From an uncultured Eubacteriales bacterium (GTDB taxonomy: Bacteria; Bacillota; Clostridia; Peptostreptococcales; Anaerovoracaceae): a DNA stretch of 35,648 bases. The stretch spans positions 1-35,648 of the forward strand of contig OMXT01000065.1 of NCBI GenBank assembly GCA_900315125.1, given 5' to 3'. Made by a program: the position numbers and the translations under genes. The notes beneath the pieces were generated by a model that was given only the letters and a program-made list of their open reading frames with translations, was not told the origin of the DNA and ran no database searches. This document shows positions 24,308-33,000 of this stretch, in pieces. Within the stretch, counting starts at the first letter, position 1. Each line of letters starts with the position of its first letter.

Positions 24308-25177
24308 CTATCCGATCAAACCGGTAACATTCTGGTCTCTGAGTTCGCCGACAGCAACGATATTCGTGGGCCCTGTCAGGAAAACATCCGAGAGAAGGCC
24401 GCCAGCCGGGGCTTTGTTCCCTATGTCTATAAACAAAGTCCCGCCCCGCATGTCTACCGCTACGTGCTCCCCGCTGACCAGGCCCTTCGCCGTCAGCGCC
24501 GCGACAACGGAGCCAGTACCGGTTCCGCAGGCGTAGGTGAAGCCCTCGACGCCCCGTTCAAACGTCTTCTCCAGCACGTGATCCGGTCCAATGATCTCAT
24601 AGAAATTCACGTTTGCTCCCTTGGGAAAGCCGCTGTACCACCGGATCGCCCGGCCCAGTTCAAACAGCTCCTGCTCCGGATAATCCGCCAGACCCTTAAT
24701 GGGAACCACTGCGTGAGGGAGCCCGGGATCACCCAGCTCCACGTAGTCGCAGGTGATGCTCCGGTCCTCGCCGCCGGTCCGGATCGTGATGCTCCGGTCC
24801 AGATCCATGGTCGTAGGATCGTTCAGACGCACTTTATACTGCTCCGCAGAAAGCCGCCGGCTGATGACGAGGCCTGCTGTCGTCTCGATCCGCTGGGTCT
24901 CGCCGGCAAGCCCGTTCTCGTGGCCGTACCGCCCGATGCAGCGGGCGCCGTTTCCGCACATTTCGCCGATGCTCCCGTCGGAATTGAAGAAACACATGCG
25001 GTAATCCCCGTCCTTCCGCGGCTGCTCCACGACCATAAACCCGTCAGCGCCTACAGAAAGATGCCTTTCGCAGACAGTCCGGGCCATATCGCTGTACACC
25101 TCCGGCGGCAGATTCCCGTCCATGTTGTTTATAATAACGAAATCATTCCCCGCTCCGTTCATTTTCCAGAATTGCAT
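24308..25177 (-). CDS. dapF: DapF: diaminopimelate epimerase
   Basis: This 289-residue PLP-independent epimerase interconverts LL- and meso-diaminopimelate. The two catalytic cysteines are Cys74 in GEMCGNGARC and Cys217 in YACGTGTGS, and the N-terminal MNGAGNDFV substrate loop is intact. The start at 25177 follows AGGATG at a good distance; the frame extends 20 codons further up, but those residues (MVFCVRTWNNTHYRSKDVST) do not belong to the family. It lies 31 bases behind the GNAT gene and 10 before lysA. Together dapF and lysA give the final two steps to lysine, and DapF also supplies meso-DAP for peptidoglycan. Confidence 0.94.
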   Translation of the reverse strand: MQFWKMNGAGNDFVIINNMDGNLPPEVYSDMARTVCERHLSVGADGFMVVEQPRKDGDYRMCFFNSDGSIGEMCGNGARCIGRYGHENGLAGETQRIETTAGLVISRRLSAEQYKVRLNDPTTMDLDRSITIRTGGEDRSITCDYVELGDPGLPHAVVPIKGLADYPEQELFELGRAIRWYSGFPKGANVNFYEIIGPDHVLEKTFERGVEGFTYACGTGTGSVVAALTAKGLVSGEHVAVDMRGGTLFIDIGNKAPAGGLLSDVFLTGPTNIVAVGELRDQNVTGLIG

Positions 25178-25208
25178 CGTGCTCACATCCTTACTTCTAT
25201 AATGCGTG

Positions 25209-25757
25209 TTATTCCAGGTCCGAACGCAGAATACCAAACAGCAGCTGATCCGACAGGCTTCCGTCGGGATTCCTCAGATTCTGCCGCAGAAGCCCCTCCT
25301 GCCTCAGCCCCGCCCGTTCCTGGACGGTTCTGGACCCTGTGTTATCTGCGTGGCACCAGGCATGCACACGGTTGAAACCCGCCTCTATCAGGAGGTAACG
25401 TACCGCAGCGGCTGCCGCTTCTGTGGCAAAGCCCTGACCCCACGCGTTCCGGAATATGCTGCATCCGATCTCTATGGACATCACATCTCTGTCAATGCCA
25501 AATGCTCCGAAAGACCCGATGATCTGCTCCCCTGCGGGAGCATCTGCACGCTCGATCACCCAGCTGAAGCATTCACCCTGCTCCATGCCCCGAATATCCT
25601 CCGCGATCTTGCCCCTGGCTGCCTCCAGAGAGAAATAGGGATTCCATCCGGTATACCTTGTGATCTCCTCATTGCATCCCAGCTCACGCCAGAAAATCTC
25701 TGCATCTTCCGGGCGCTCCGGCCGCAGCACCAGCCTGTCTGTTGTCAGTGTCTTCAT
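25209..25757 (-). CDS. GNAT acetyltransferase (RimJ/RimL-like)
   Basis: A 182-residue protein with a typical RimJ/RimL-type start, TDRLVLRPERPEDAE, a strand-helix region GSFGAFGIDRDVMSIEIGCSIF, and the acetyl-CoA pyrophosphate loop AWGQGFATEAAAAAVRYL (about 104-121), followed by NRVHAWCHADNTGSRTVQERAGLRQEG. Such enzymes acetylate N-termini of ribosomal proteins or small amines; the substrate is unknown. AGGGG lies six bases before the chosen ATG; a frame extension of eight codons is less likely. It is first in the operon with dapF and lysA and has its own near-consensus promoter directly upstream. Confidence 0.85.
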   Translation of the reverse strand: MKTLTTDRLVLRPERPEDAEIFWRELGCNEEITRYTGWNPYFSLEAARGKIAEDIRGMEQGECFSWVIERADAPAGEQIIGSFGAFGIDRDVMSIEIGCSIFRNAWGQGFATEAAAAAVRYLLIEAGFNRVHAWCHADNTGSRTVQERAGLRQEGLLRQNLRNPDGSLSDQLLFGILRSDLE

Positions 25758-25793
25758 GTTCTGCCCCTTCCCTGTCAACATCGTTTGTTTATC

Positions 25794-25822
25794 ATTGTAT
25801 CACGCTAAAGTACTGATTGCAA
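25794..25822 (-). promoter_or_regulatory. Promoter of the GNAT-dapF-lysA-phzF operon
   Basis: On the minus strand TTGCAA (25822-25817), a 17-nt spacer and TACAAT (25799-25794) place the transcript start about 30 bases before the GNAT start codon. The leader is too short for a riboswitch. Confidence 0.75.
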
Positions 25823-25865
25823 AACAATACCAGATGTTTCGCCGGGGTATTTACTCAGGTTTAAA

Positions 25866-25894
25866 TTGACAGTGATTTCCCCGATTAATATAAT
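25866..25894 (+). promoter_or_regulatory. Perfect consensus sigma-A promoter of the AI-2E transporter gene
   Basis: TTGACA (25866-25871), exactly 17 nt, TATAAT (25889-25894). Both boxes match the consensus fully, 42 bases before the start codon. It diverges from the operon promoter at 25794-25822. Confidence 0.9.
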
Positions 25895-25935
25895 GATTTA
25901 AAAAACAAAAATCGACATAAGGGGTAACAAAGATT

Positions 25936-27069
25936 ATGAACCGATTTCTCCAGAAACTGGACAGGAATTATATAAAAATAGCGCTTTATGTGCTTGGAAC
26001 ATTTTTCACCGCGCTGATCATCATCGGGCTCGCCTACCTATCCGGAGGTTTTTGGCATAAAGTCGGAATCATCTTACAGACCATTATGCGGCCGCTGGTG
26101 ATCGGGCTTGTGATCACCTATCTGCTTTCGCCGGTCACTTCGTTCTTCCAGCGGAAGCTCGCCGGACTAAGGCGGGGCAGCCGTGCTCTTGCCGTGGCTC
26201 TGACCATGCTCCTGATCGCCGCTGTACTTGCCGCTGTCGTCGGTGTATTTGTGATCACTGTCTCCCGGCAGATCAGCGGTCTGGATCTGAATGCGTTACA
26301 GGACCTGGGTGCCCAGATCCAGTCGCAGTACAGCAGACTGATCGACAGCATCATGAATTATCTGCAGCAGCAGGGACTTTCCTCCGAAAGACTGGGCGCC
26401 AGGCTGCAGAGCCTGGCGTCACGAACGATCAGCGTTTTAGAGAATCTGTTCTTCGGACTGATATTTTCTATATATTTTCTGTATGACGGGAAGCGGATCG
26501 GCGCCTACTGGAAGCGTGTCGTTGATACGCTGCTGCCGGACCGGTTTATCCAGGGCGCCAGCGTTTTTCTTAAAGACGCGGACCAGGCCTTCTCCGGCTA
26601 CATCCGCGGTCAGTTTACAGACGCACTGATCGTGGGCGTTCTCGTCAGTGCAGCCCTCACCATCGCCGGTGTTCCCTACGGCCCGGTCATCGGAATCATT
26701 ACAGGGATAGGCAACATGATCCCCTATCTTGGCCCGATCCTGGGATATGTGATGATCATCCTTTCCGGCCTGGTAAGCCAGGATATCAACGCAATGATCC
26801 TCGGCATCGTCATCCTGGGCATTATCCAGGTCATCGACGGCAATGTGATCAACCCGCGCCTGCTGAGCAATGCTATTCACATCCATCCCCTCTTCGTCAT
26901 CGTCTGCGTCCTCACAGGCGGCGCCATCGGCGGTCTGGTGGGCATGCTCATATCCGTCCCCGCCGGTGCATTGCTGAAGAAGGAGTTCGAACGGCTGCTG
27001 GAATACCGGGAAAGCCGGAAGACTGCTGGAGCGGAAAAATCCAAGGAGGCAAAGATAGACAGAGTTTGA
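25936..27069 (+). CDS. AI-2E family transporter (TqsA/YdbB-like permease)
   Basis: A 377-residue membrane protein with the family layout: two N-terminal helices (about 15-36, 45-70), a helix near 80-110 (VALTMLLIAAVLAAVVGVFVI), a soluble amphipathic region (110-165), and five or more C-terminal helices. The conserved GVPYGPVIGIITGIGNMIPYLGPILG segment and the VIDGNVINPRLLSNAIHIHPL motif (about 300-320) are diagnostic. Members export autoinducer-2 or act as Na+/H+ antiporters; most are untested, so the substrate is open. The ribosome site AAGGGG lies 12 bases upstream, rather far. The C-terminal tail is charged and cytoplasmic. It is a single-gene unit, ending at a strong hairpin. Confidence 0.87.
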   Translation: MNRFLQKLDRNYIKIALYVLGTFFTALIIIGLAYLSGGFWHKVGIILQTIMRPLVIGLVITYLLSPVTSFFQRKLAGLRRGSRALAVALTMLLIAAVLAAVVGVFVITVSRQISGLDLNALQDLGAQIQSQYSRLIDSIMNYLQQQGLSSERLGARLQSLASRTISVLENLFFGLIFSIYFLYDGKRIGAYWKRVVDTLLPDRFIQGASVFLKDADQAFSGYIRGQFTDALIVGVLVSAALTIAGVPYGPVIGIITGIGNMIPYLGPILGYVMIILSGLVSQDINAMILGIVILGIIQVIDGNVINPRLLSNAIHIHPLFVIVCVLTGGAIGGLVGMLISVPAGALLKKEFERLLEYRESRKTAGAEKSKEAKIDRV

Positions 27070-27099
27070 AGAACAAAACATATCCTGAATCACCAGAAA

Positions 27100-27129
27100 G
27101 GGGCTGTCTCATCAATTTAAGACAGCCCC
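27100..27129. terminator. Terminator between AI-2E transporter and Fn3 protein genes
   Basis: GGGGCTGTCT (27100-27109) pairs perfectly with AGACAGCCCC (27120-27129) around a 10-nt loop. The minus-strand copy ends in TTTCTGG, the plus-strand copy in AATTC. It serves two convergent genes; the T tracts are short. Confidence 0.7.
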
Positions 27130-27142
27130 AATTCAGTCATTA

Positions 27143-28066
27143 TTATTTTATAACCGAAACATCTTTGCTAATGCGTACGTTCGAGGAGACACTCTTATGA
27201 TTAGCCGGTATCGATTTGGTTTTCGAAGAAGTCTTCGGAGAGGAATTGAAAAGATCCGGTTGCAAATCATATGCATTTGAAAAATAAATTAAATAATTAT
27301 CACCATAATAATCCACTTCTGCTTGCAGCACAGACTGGTCATTATAGAAATTCACAAAGTATTCATCAGTTTCAAATCTTAGTTTCACGCTCTCTCCAGG
27401 GGAAACCACAACTTCATCTGGATTTAAATAGTCATTGTTGTTGGATTCGTACAGTGTGCAATCCTCATAGGTATTTTCGTCATCAGGGTCAAATTCTGTG
27501 AAGTCCATGACGAAGCAACCTTCAGGCTTGAAAACAATATTTTTGGTTGTGTAATTCTCGAATACACAGTCAATATAAGAAAGATTGCTCATATCTGTAT
27601 CATAATCGAAAGCGGCGTAACAAAACGGAGCATCCATGGGAACTGCATAGTCCGGTTTGCTGTAAGAGCCGTAAATCGTCTTCTTTACTTTTTTCCCTTT
27701 CTTTTTAACCGTATAATTCTTATATGCGCGAACTTTGTAATAATATTCTTTGTCCTCTGTCAGGTAACGGTTCGTCCATTTTACGATACTTCCGCTTTTG
27801 AACGTTTTAACTTTACGGTAGGTGCCTCCTTTGCTCCCACCCCGCCAGATCTGATAACCGGATGCGCCTTTCACCTTATTCCAGTAAACCGTAATGCTGT
27901 CGCTGGAATCTGTAAGAACCGTTACAGACGGTTTCCCGGGTTTAGAAACTGCATTTGCTTCTGTATTCGACAGCATCATAGCAGCACAGACAGCGCAAAT
28001 AATAACTACTGCCAGGATAATCACTTTTCTTTGGAATCGAACTATGCTTTTTTCTTTCTCTAACAT
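27143..28066 (-). CDS. Secreted or membrane-anchored Fn3-domain protein, function unknown
   Basis: 307 residues. One N-terminal hydrophobic helix (VIILAVVIICAVCAAMMLS, about 15-33) is followed by ANA, which could be a signal-peptidase site or an anchor. Residues 42-142 form an Fn3-like module (SDSITVYWNKVKGASGYQIWRGG, KEYYYKVRAYKNY) with a lysine-rich turn (VKKKGKKVKK). The remainder (145-280) is an acidic beta-rich domain with many Asp, Tyr and Asn (FDYDTDMSNLSYID, EFDPDDENTYED) that I do not recognise. The start follows GGAGG by seven bases (ATG at 28066). It diverges from the papain-like protease gene next door; a shared function at the cell surface is a reasonable guess. Codon use is more AT-rich than in housekeeping neighbours. 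Confidence 0.75.
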   Translation of the reverse strand: MLEKEKSIVRFQRKVIILAVVIICAVCAAMMLSNTEANAVSKPGKPSVTVLTDSSDSITVYWNKVKGASGYQIWRGGSKGGTYRKVKTFKSGSIVKWTNRYLTEDKEYYYKVRAYKNYTVKKKGKKVKKTIYGSYSKPDYAVPMDAPFCYAAFDYDTDMSNLSYIDCVFENYTTKNIVFKPEGCFVMDFTEFDPDDENTYEDCTLYESNNNDYLNPDEVVVSPGESVKLRFETDEYFVNFYNDQSVLQAEVDYYGDNYLIYFSNAYDLQPDLFNSSPKTSSKTKSIPANHKSVSSNVRISKDVSVIK

Positions 28067-28132
28067 CACTATTCCTCCATCGTCTAATCTTTCTCAGCGA
28101 CATTGTTTGATATTGGTGAACGATATGTTAAT

Positions 28133-28160
28133 ATTATCATATAATAGCAGTTCACTTCAA
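28133..28160 (-). promoter_or_regulatory. Likely promoter of the Fn3-protein gene
   Basis: On the minus strand TTGAAG (28160-28155), a 16-nt spacer and GATAAT (28138-28133), about 65 bases before the start codon. Confidence 0.45.
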
Positions 28161-28214
28161 TACTGTTATCAGACAATTCATTAATATGTTTAGAAACAAG
28201 GTTGGAGAAAAGCA

Positions 28215-29657
28215 ATGAAAAAATCCATAAAATATCATGCCATACTCTTTTGCATAGCAGCATGCATACTCGTTTTCTTATCTTTCAGCTCTGCAGAACC
28301 CTCGCAGGCAGCCTCTCTTCCTTCTTCTTACGATTTGAGAGACGTAAACGGCGTGAGCTACGTTACTTCAATAAAAGATCAGGGGAATTTCGTCGATTGC
28401 TGGGCTTTTTCCGCCATGGCTGCTCTGGAATCCAATTTATTAATAAACGGATACGGTGAATATGACCTTTCTGAAATGGAACTGGCATACAACTACTGCC
28501 ACACCCCTTCGCCCTGCCGTCCAGGCACCGAAAAAGACAGAACAATAATGCCTGATATTTACGGCACGTATCTGGACATCGGACTTACTTCTGGCTATCA
28601 GATCCAGCTCCTCGCAAACGGATATGGTTGTGCACCAGAATCCGCAGCTCCTTATCCAACCACAGCCAGACCTCCAAAAACGCTTAGTGTAAGCTGGAAG
28701 GATGATATCATCACACTTCGCAATGCATACAGAATATCTTCGTTAAATCATATGAAAATGAAGCAGTATATTATGAAATACGGTGCAGGTGAATTAGGCG
28801 TCGTTATCGCTCAGGGGGCAAAACGGGATGATGACTACTGGAATTTCGACCATAACTCTTACTATCTTGATACCATGGGGCTGCGAATTTATTCAGTCAG
28901 CGGATACGGTTACGGTCACGATATAACAGTAGTAGGATGGGATGACAATTATTCACGGGAGAACTTCGGCGGCAGCCATAAGGCAAAGCCTACACATGAT
29001 GGAGCCTGGTTATGCAGAAACAGCTGGGGGCTTGGATATAAAGGCTGTGAAGACGGCTATTTCTGGATTTCTTATGAGGATGCCGGCATTCGTATGTACG
29101 GTGAATGTATATTCTACGAAGCAGAACTGTCTGGTTCAAACTGGAAAGACATCTATCAATACGATGGGACACCATCCCAGAAATATGTAAAAGCAAAATC
29201 CGGCAGCCGCGCCGCTAATGTTTTCCGCGCGCGCAGCAGCTCAAAACTCTGCGCTGTAGGCCTGACTACATATACAAAGAATCAGAAGGTGTCCATCCAG
29301 CTGTTCAGAAATCCTAAGAACGGTAAGCCTGAGAGCGGCAAGAAGCTTTTAAACAAATCACTTACCTTAACAATCTCAGAACCTGGTTATCGCACAGTGA
29401 CCCTTCCGTCAAAATATAAACTTACACGCGGAGATCGTTTTTCTGTTGTCGTAACATATAAAACGGCTTCCGGAGCAAAATTCAAGCTGCCTTTGGATCG
29501 CAATGATGCTGTACCCTACGATGATACAAATAATGCGATAGACTATTACTCTTCATCTTCCCCGAGACAGAGCTATGTTCGCTACAAAGGCCAGAAATGG
29601 AAGGATATCGGAAAGTCAGGGCACTGCAATGTTAGAATCAAAGCTTACACCAACTGA
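28215..29657 (+). CDS. Secreted papain-like (C1A) cysteine protease with C-terminal lectin-like domain
   Basis: 480 residues. The signal peptide is residues 1-33 (ending SQAAS). The mature part begins at once with the protease, LPSSYDLRDVNG, with no long propeptide. Active-site residues are Gln57 and Cys62 (IKDQGNFVDCWAFSAMAALE), His235 (GYGHDITVVGWDD) and Asn269 (LCRNSWGLGYKG). The usual QGxCGSC disulfide cysteine is replaced, the segment reading QGNFVDC. From about 310 a beta domain with AVGLTTYTKNQKVSIQLFR and DRFSVVVTYKT follows, like the lectin-like domain of clostridial surface C1A proteases (Cwp84-type); cell-wall-binding repeats are absent. GGAG lies seven bases before the ATG. It would degrade extracellular protein or process surface proteins. 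Confidence 0.88.
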   Translation: MKKSIKYHAILFCIAACILVFLSFSSAEPSQAASLPSSYDLRDVNGVSYVTSIKDQGNFVDCWAFSAMAALESNLLINGYGEYDLSEMELAYNYCHTPSPCRPGTEKDRTIMPDIYGTYLDIGLTSGYQIQLLANGYGCAPESAAPYPTTARPPKTLSVSWKDDIITLRNAYRISSLNHMKMKQYIMKYGAGELGVVIAQGAKRDDDYWNFDHNSYYLDTMGLRIYSVSGYGYGHDITVVGWDDNYSRENFGGSHKAKPTHDGAWLCRNSWGLGYKGCEDGYFWISYEDAGIRMYGECIFYEAELSGSNWKDIYQYDGTPSQKYVKAKSGSRAANVFRARSSSKLCAVGLTTYTKNQKVSIQLFRNPKNGKPESGKKLLNKSLTLTISEPGYRTVTLPSKYKLTRGDRFSVVVTYKTASGAKFKLPLDRNDAVPYDDTNNAIDYYSSSSPRQSYVRYKGQKWKDIGKSGHCNVRIKAYTN

Positions 29658-29744
29658 TTCCAGAGAACCAGCATTTCTTTGGCTGTCAGAAACAAAACAC
29701 CACAACTTTTCCCGTCTTTTTCTGTTCAATTTCACATTTTATAC

Positions 29745-29773
29745 TTGACAGAATATTCTCTTAGTTCTATACT
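29745..29773 (+). promoter_or_regulatory. Strong sigma-A promoter with no gene directly behind it
   Basis: Perfect TTGACA (29745-29750), 17-nt spacer, TATACT (29768-29773). A terminator follows within 80 bases. Confidence 0.7.
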
Positions 29774-29779
29774 TTTACG

Positions 29780-29851
29780 TATAAAAGGAACGGTTAATTA
29801 TTCAACTTGTCGCGGCACCCATCATAAGCGTATGGATGCCGCCGCGTTTTT
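29780..29851 (+). ncRNA. Candidate short RNA of about 70 nt (or attenuator leader)
   Basis: The segment is delimited by the promoter at 29745-29773 and the terminator at 29811-29851. It holds no start codon with a ribosome site and matches no riboswitch or small RNA I know. It may be an independent small RNA or a terminated leader of the zinc-peptidase gene 195 bases downstream. Existence is inferred only from the signals. Confidence 0.35.
29811..29851 (+). terminator. Terminator of the orphan unit
   Basis: CGCGGC (29811-29816) pairs with GCCGCG (29841-29846), with an inner CCAT/ATGG pairing, directly followed by TTTTT (29847-29851). Confidence 0.75.
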
Positions 29852-30045
29852 ATCTCTTATTGTTCCTGAAGAACGTTACATTTCTCTGTGGCTGATAAGC
29901 CGGCTGTCCTGCCGGCCAGGCCAGCCAGACCTTCCGTTGTTTCTTTACATTTACCGTTAACGTCCATGTACTCCGTTATTATTTATGCTGTTACGATGCT
30001 GTCCTCCGGACAGCGCCGCAAACAGAGAAAGGACCAGGTGTATTG

Positions 30046-33000
30046 ATGTTGAGAAGAATGAAAGATCCTCCAAGTACATGCGGAATGAGAAGAAGGCAGC
30101 GGGTTATGATCCGCCTGGCGGTATGCGTCATCGCTGTGACCATGATCTGCCCCACCTTTGCATTCGGTTCCGTGGCAAACCTGAAGAACGATACCACCAC
30201 ACCGGGAAAATCCCTGGCGGGCACCCGTCCGGCCCAGAAAGTCGACGTCCAGTTTTCCCTTTCTGAAGATGCGGAGCAGGAAGTATCAGTACCTGTCTCA
30301 AATTTTCCAGTGGAAAAACTGGAGGATACCATTAAGGATGGCAATCTGACTGTTTCCCTCGACCGGGACAGCAGCCGCGCTTATCTGGATCCGGAGAAAT
30401 TCCCCAATGCCTACAAGGGCGGACCCCTCGATGAGTGGTACACGATGAAAGGGGAAGATGGATCCAACGCTCCCTATGCCGCGAAAGAGCAGCAGTTTGC
30501 TGCATCGGACTTCGCCGCAGCAGACGGCAAACTCACATTTAAGATCAGCAGCAAATGCTACTTCTATACCTACGGCCGTTCTACTAAGAAATGGACCGTG
30601 GATTACAGCGTCCCCCATTCCAACGGCGGTGACTTCCTGGATCGCTGCGGATATTACGATCTGAAGGTCAGCTCCTCCGGAACACCAGTCGGTACGATCC
30701 ACGCCAAGGTCGTCCCCTACGATTCTTACCGGACGATATATGAGCTCTACGATAATATCGACGCTATCGCAAGTGCTGACAACAACGGCCTCTATGTCAA
30801 GAAGGAGAGCATGGGCCATACCACCAAATACGGTTATGACATGCCCTATCTGATCGTTGCAGACAAAGAATCTTCCGTGAAAGACTGGCTGTCCTACACC
30901 GATCTGGCCGAGAACAAGCCCAGCGAGGCTTTGTCGAAAATAAAGAACGGAGATTACGATAAACTCCAGGTCCCCGTTGTGGTCAGCAACTGTCATTCCA
31001 ACGAGAACTCTGCCGTCAACGGCATTCTGGAATTCGCGGAGAAGATCACAAAGAACAAAGACATCAGCATCAATGAGATCAAAGGATTTACCGATGCCGG
31101 TCAGGACCTTCTGAAGGAAGAGACAGAGAAGAACAAGACCGTGGTTCCCAGCCTCATTAAGGATTACGCCAGCCGCGTCGGCTACATCCGGGGCAACGAC
31201 CAGGGACTGTCCGCTCCTCTTGATCTGGAGAAATACTACAACATGGACAAGAAGACCGTCAACGTCAGGGAACTGATGGAGGATGTGTTCTTTATCATAA
31301 TTCCGGAGATGAACCTGGAAGGCTACGAGACCAACACCCGTACCCCGGGCGCCGGCTATGACATTAACCGTGATGAGGCGAACCAGACCATGAATGAGGA
31401 CGCCAACCTGCAGCATCTCCTGAGCAAATACAATGCCATGGTATTTACAGAGATCCATGGACGGGTTACGGGATGCCTGATTGAACCCTGCACGCCGCCT
31501 CACGAGCCAAACTACGAATATGACCTGATTGCAGAGCAGTTCGTAGAGCTGGGTGAAGCGCTGGGCAGCGGCGCCATCGCCAATAATGACCAGTATAACA
31601 GCTTTGAGATGCCCTACAGGGATTACCTGAAGGCAAGCTCTGATTCGCCCACCGGCGCTGAGTGGACGGAACCCTGGGACGATATGACTACAGCTTACGG
31701 CTCTCAGTATCCGGTGCTGATCGGCACATGCGGCATCACCTATGAACTGCCCGCCTACAACGATATCACGGCGCAGCGCATGGTGGTCTACGGCATGCTG
31801 AACCAGGCTTCCTATGTGAAAAGCCACAAGGCGAAGCTGATGGAGACCCAGGCGGAACTGTTCGAAAGAGGTATTAAAAATACAAACAGCAACGAGAAAG
31901 TAAAGGAATGGTATGTAGACCAGTACGACCGCAGCAGCATCGAGCAGGCGGAACTGATGCGCCCTGTCTACGATGGTGAAGGCGAGACAGGCAACTTCTA
32001 TCCGGAATGCTACATCATCCCCATGGATCAGAAGAACCAGGTGAACCGCCTGGAGGCCGCGGAAGAAGTGAAATACCTGACGAGAAATGACTGCAAGGTC
32101 TATATCACCAAGTCAGCCTTTACATTTGACGGGGTGAAATACCCGGCGGGCACTGTAGTCGTTCCCCTCTATCAGGCGAAGCGATCCCTGGTAAACAGCC
32201 AGCTGTCCGACGGCACGTTTATATCCGTCTGGAAGGGTCTCTATTCCGAGTCTCTGGCACAGAGATCAAGAGCCCGGGGCTATGACCGCATCGTATGCGC
32301 CAAGACCGGCGACTACAAGAAGATCATGAAGACCGTCGGAAGTTCGCTGACCTATTCCAGCGCGCTGACCTGGGAGTCCAAGCTCAAGTCCAGCCTGTCG
32401 GGCAGCACCGGCGCGGACGTCATCGTAAAGAATTCTTCCGAGGATTCCTCCGCTGCTGTTGTCGAACTGCTGAAAAAGGAATGCCAGGTAGGCATGATCA
32501 CCGCAGGCAAGTACCAGGGCGACTTCATCATGTCCTACGGGGACTATAAGAAAGTTGCCGGAAAGTACGTACTGAACGCGAAGCGCACCGACGGCGCGGG
32601 CATCCAGGCTTCCGTCATCAAGGGCTCACCGAAGGTATACGTTGTCGGCAAGGCTGCGGACAACGGAGCCGGATATGTTCAGACGACTACCGTGTCAGGA
32701 AGATACAATTATAACTTTGATATGTACGCCATGAAGGCCATGGGTCTGGATGTGACGGCCAGCGCAACCAAGGCGGACGTCATCATCGGTTCCACTAACG
32801 CTCTCAGCGAGACTGCATTGGAATGCATCAGGGAAGGCACGCCTTATCTCGGTCACGGCACAAACGGCGTCAAAGCAGTCTCCTCCCTGTTGTCCGTCAA
32901 GACCAGCAGCTGCGATTACGGCACAGACATGCTGGGCATCGTAGAATATCCGGAGAAGACCATGACTAACAGCACCTACGTGAACGAAAAGGACGATGTG

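Larger units (their letters stand above)
29658..30045. other. Gene-free interval with orphan promoter-terminator unit
   Basis: This 388-bp gap between two secreted-peptidase genes contains a strong promoter, a possible short transcript and its terminator (listed separately). A GC-rich CCGGC/GCCGG hairpin near 29900-29920 lies outside that unit. No protein-coding frame is convincing. Confidence 0.6.
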
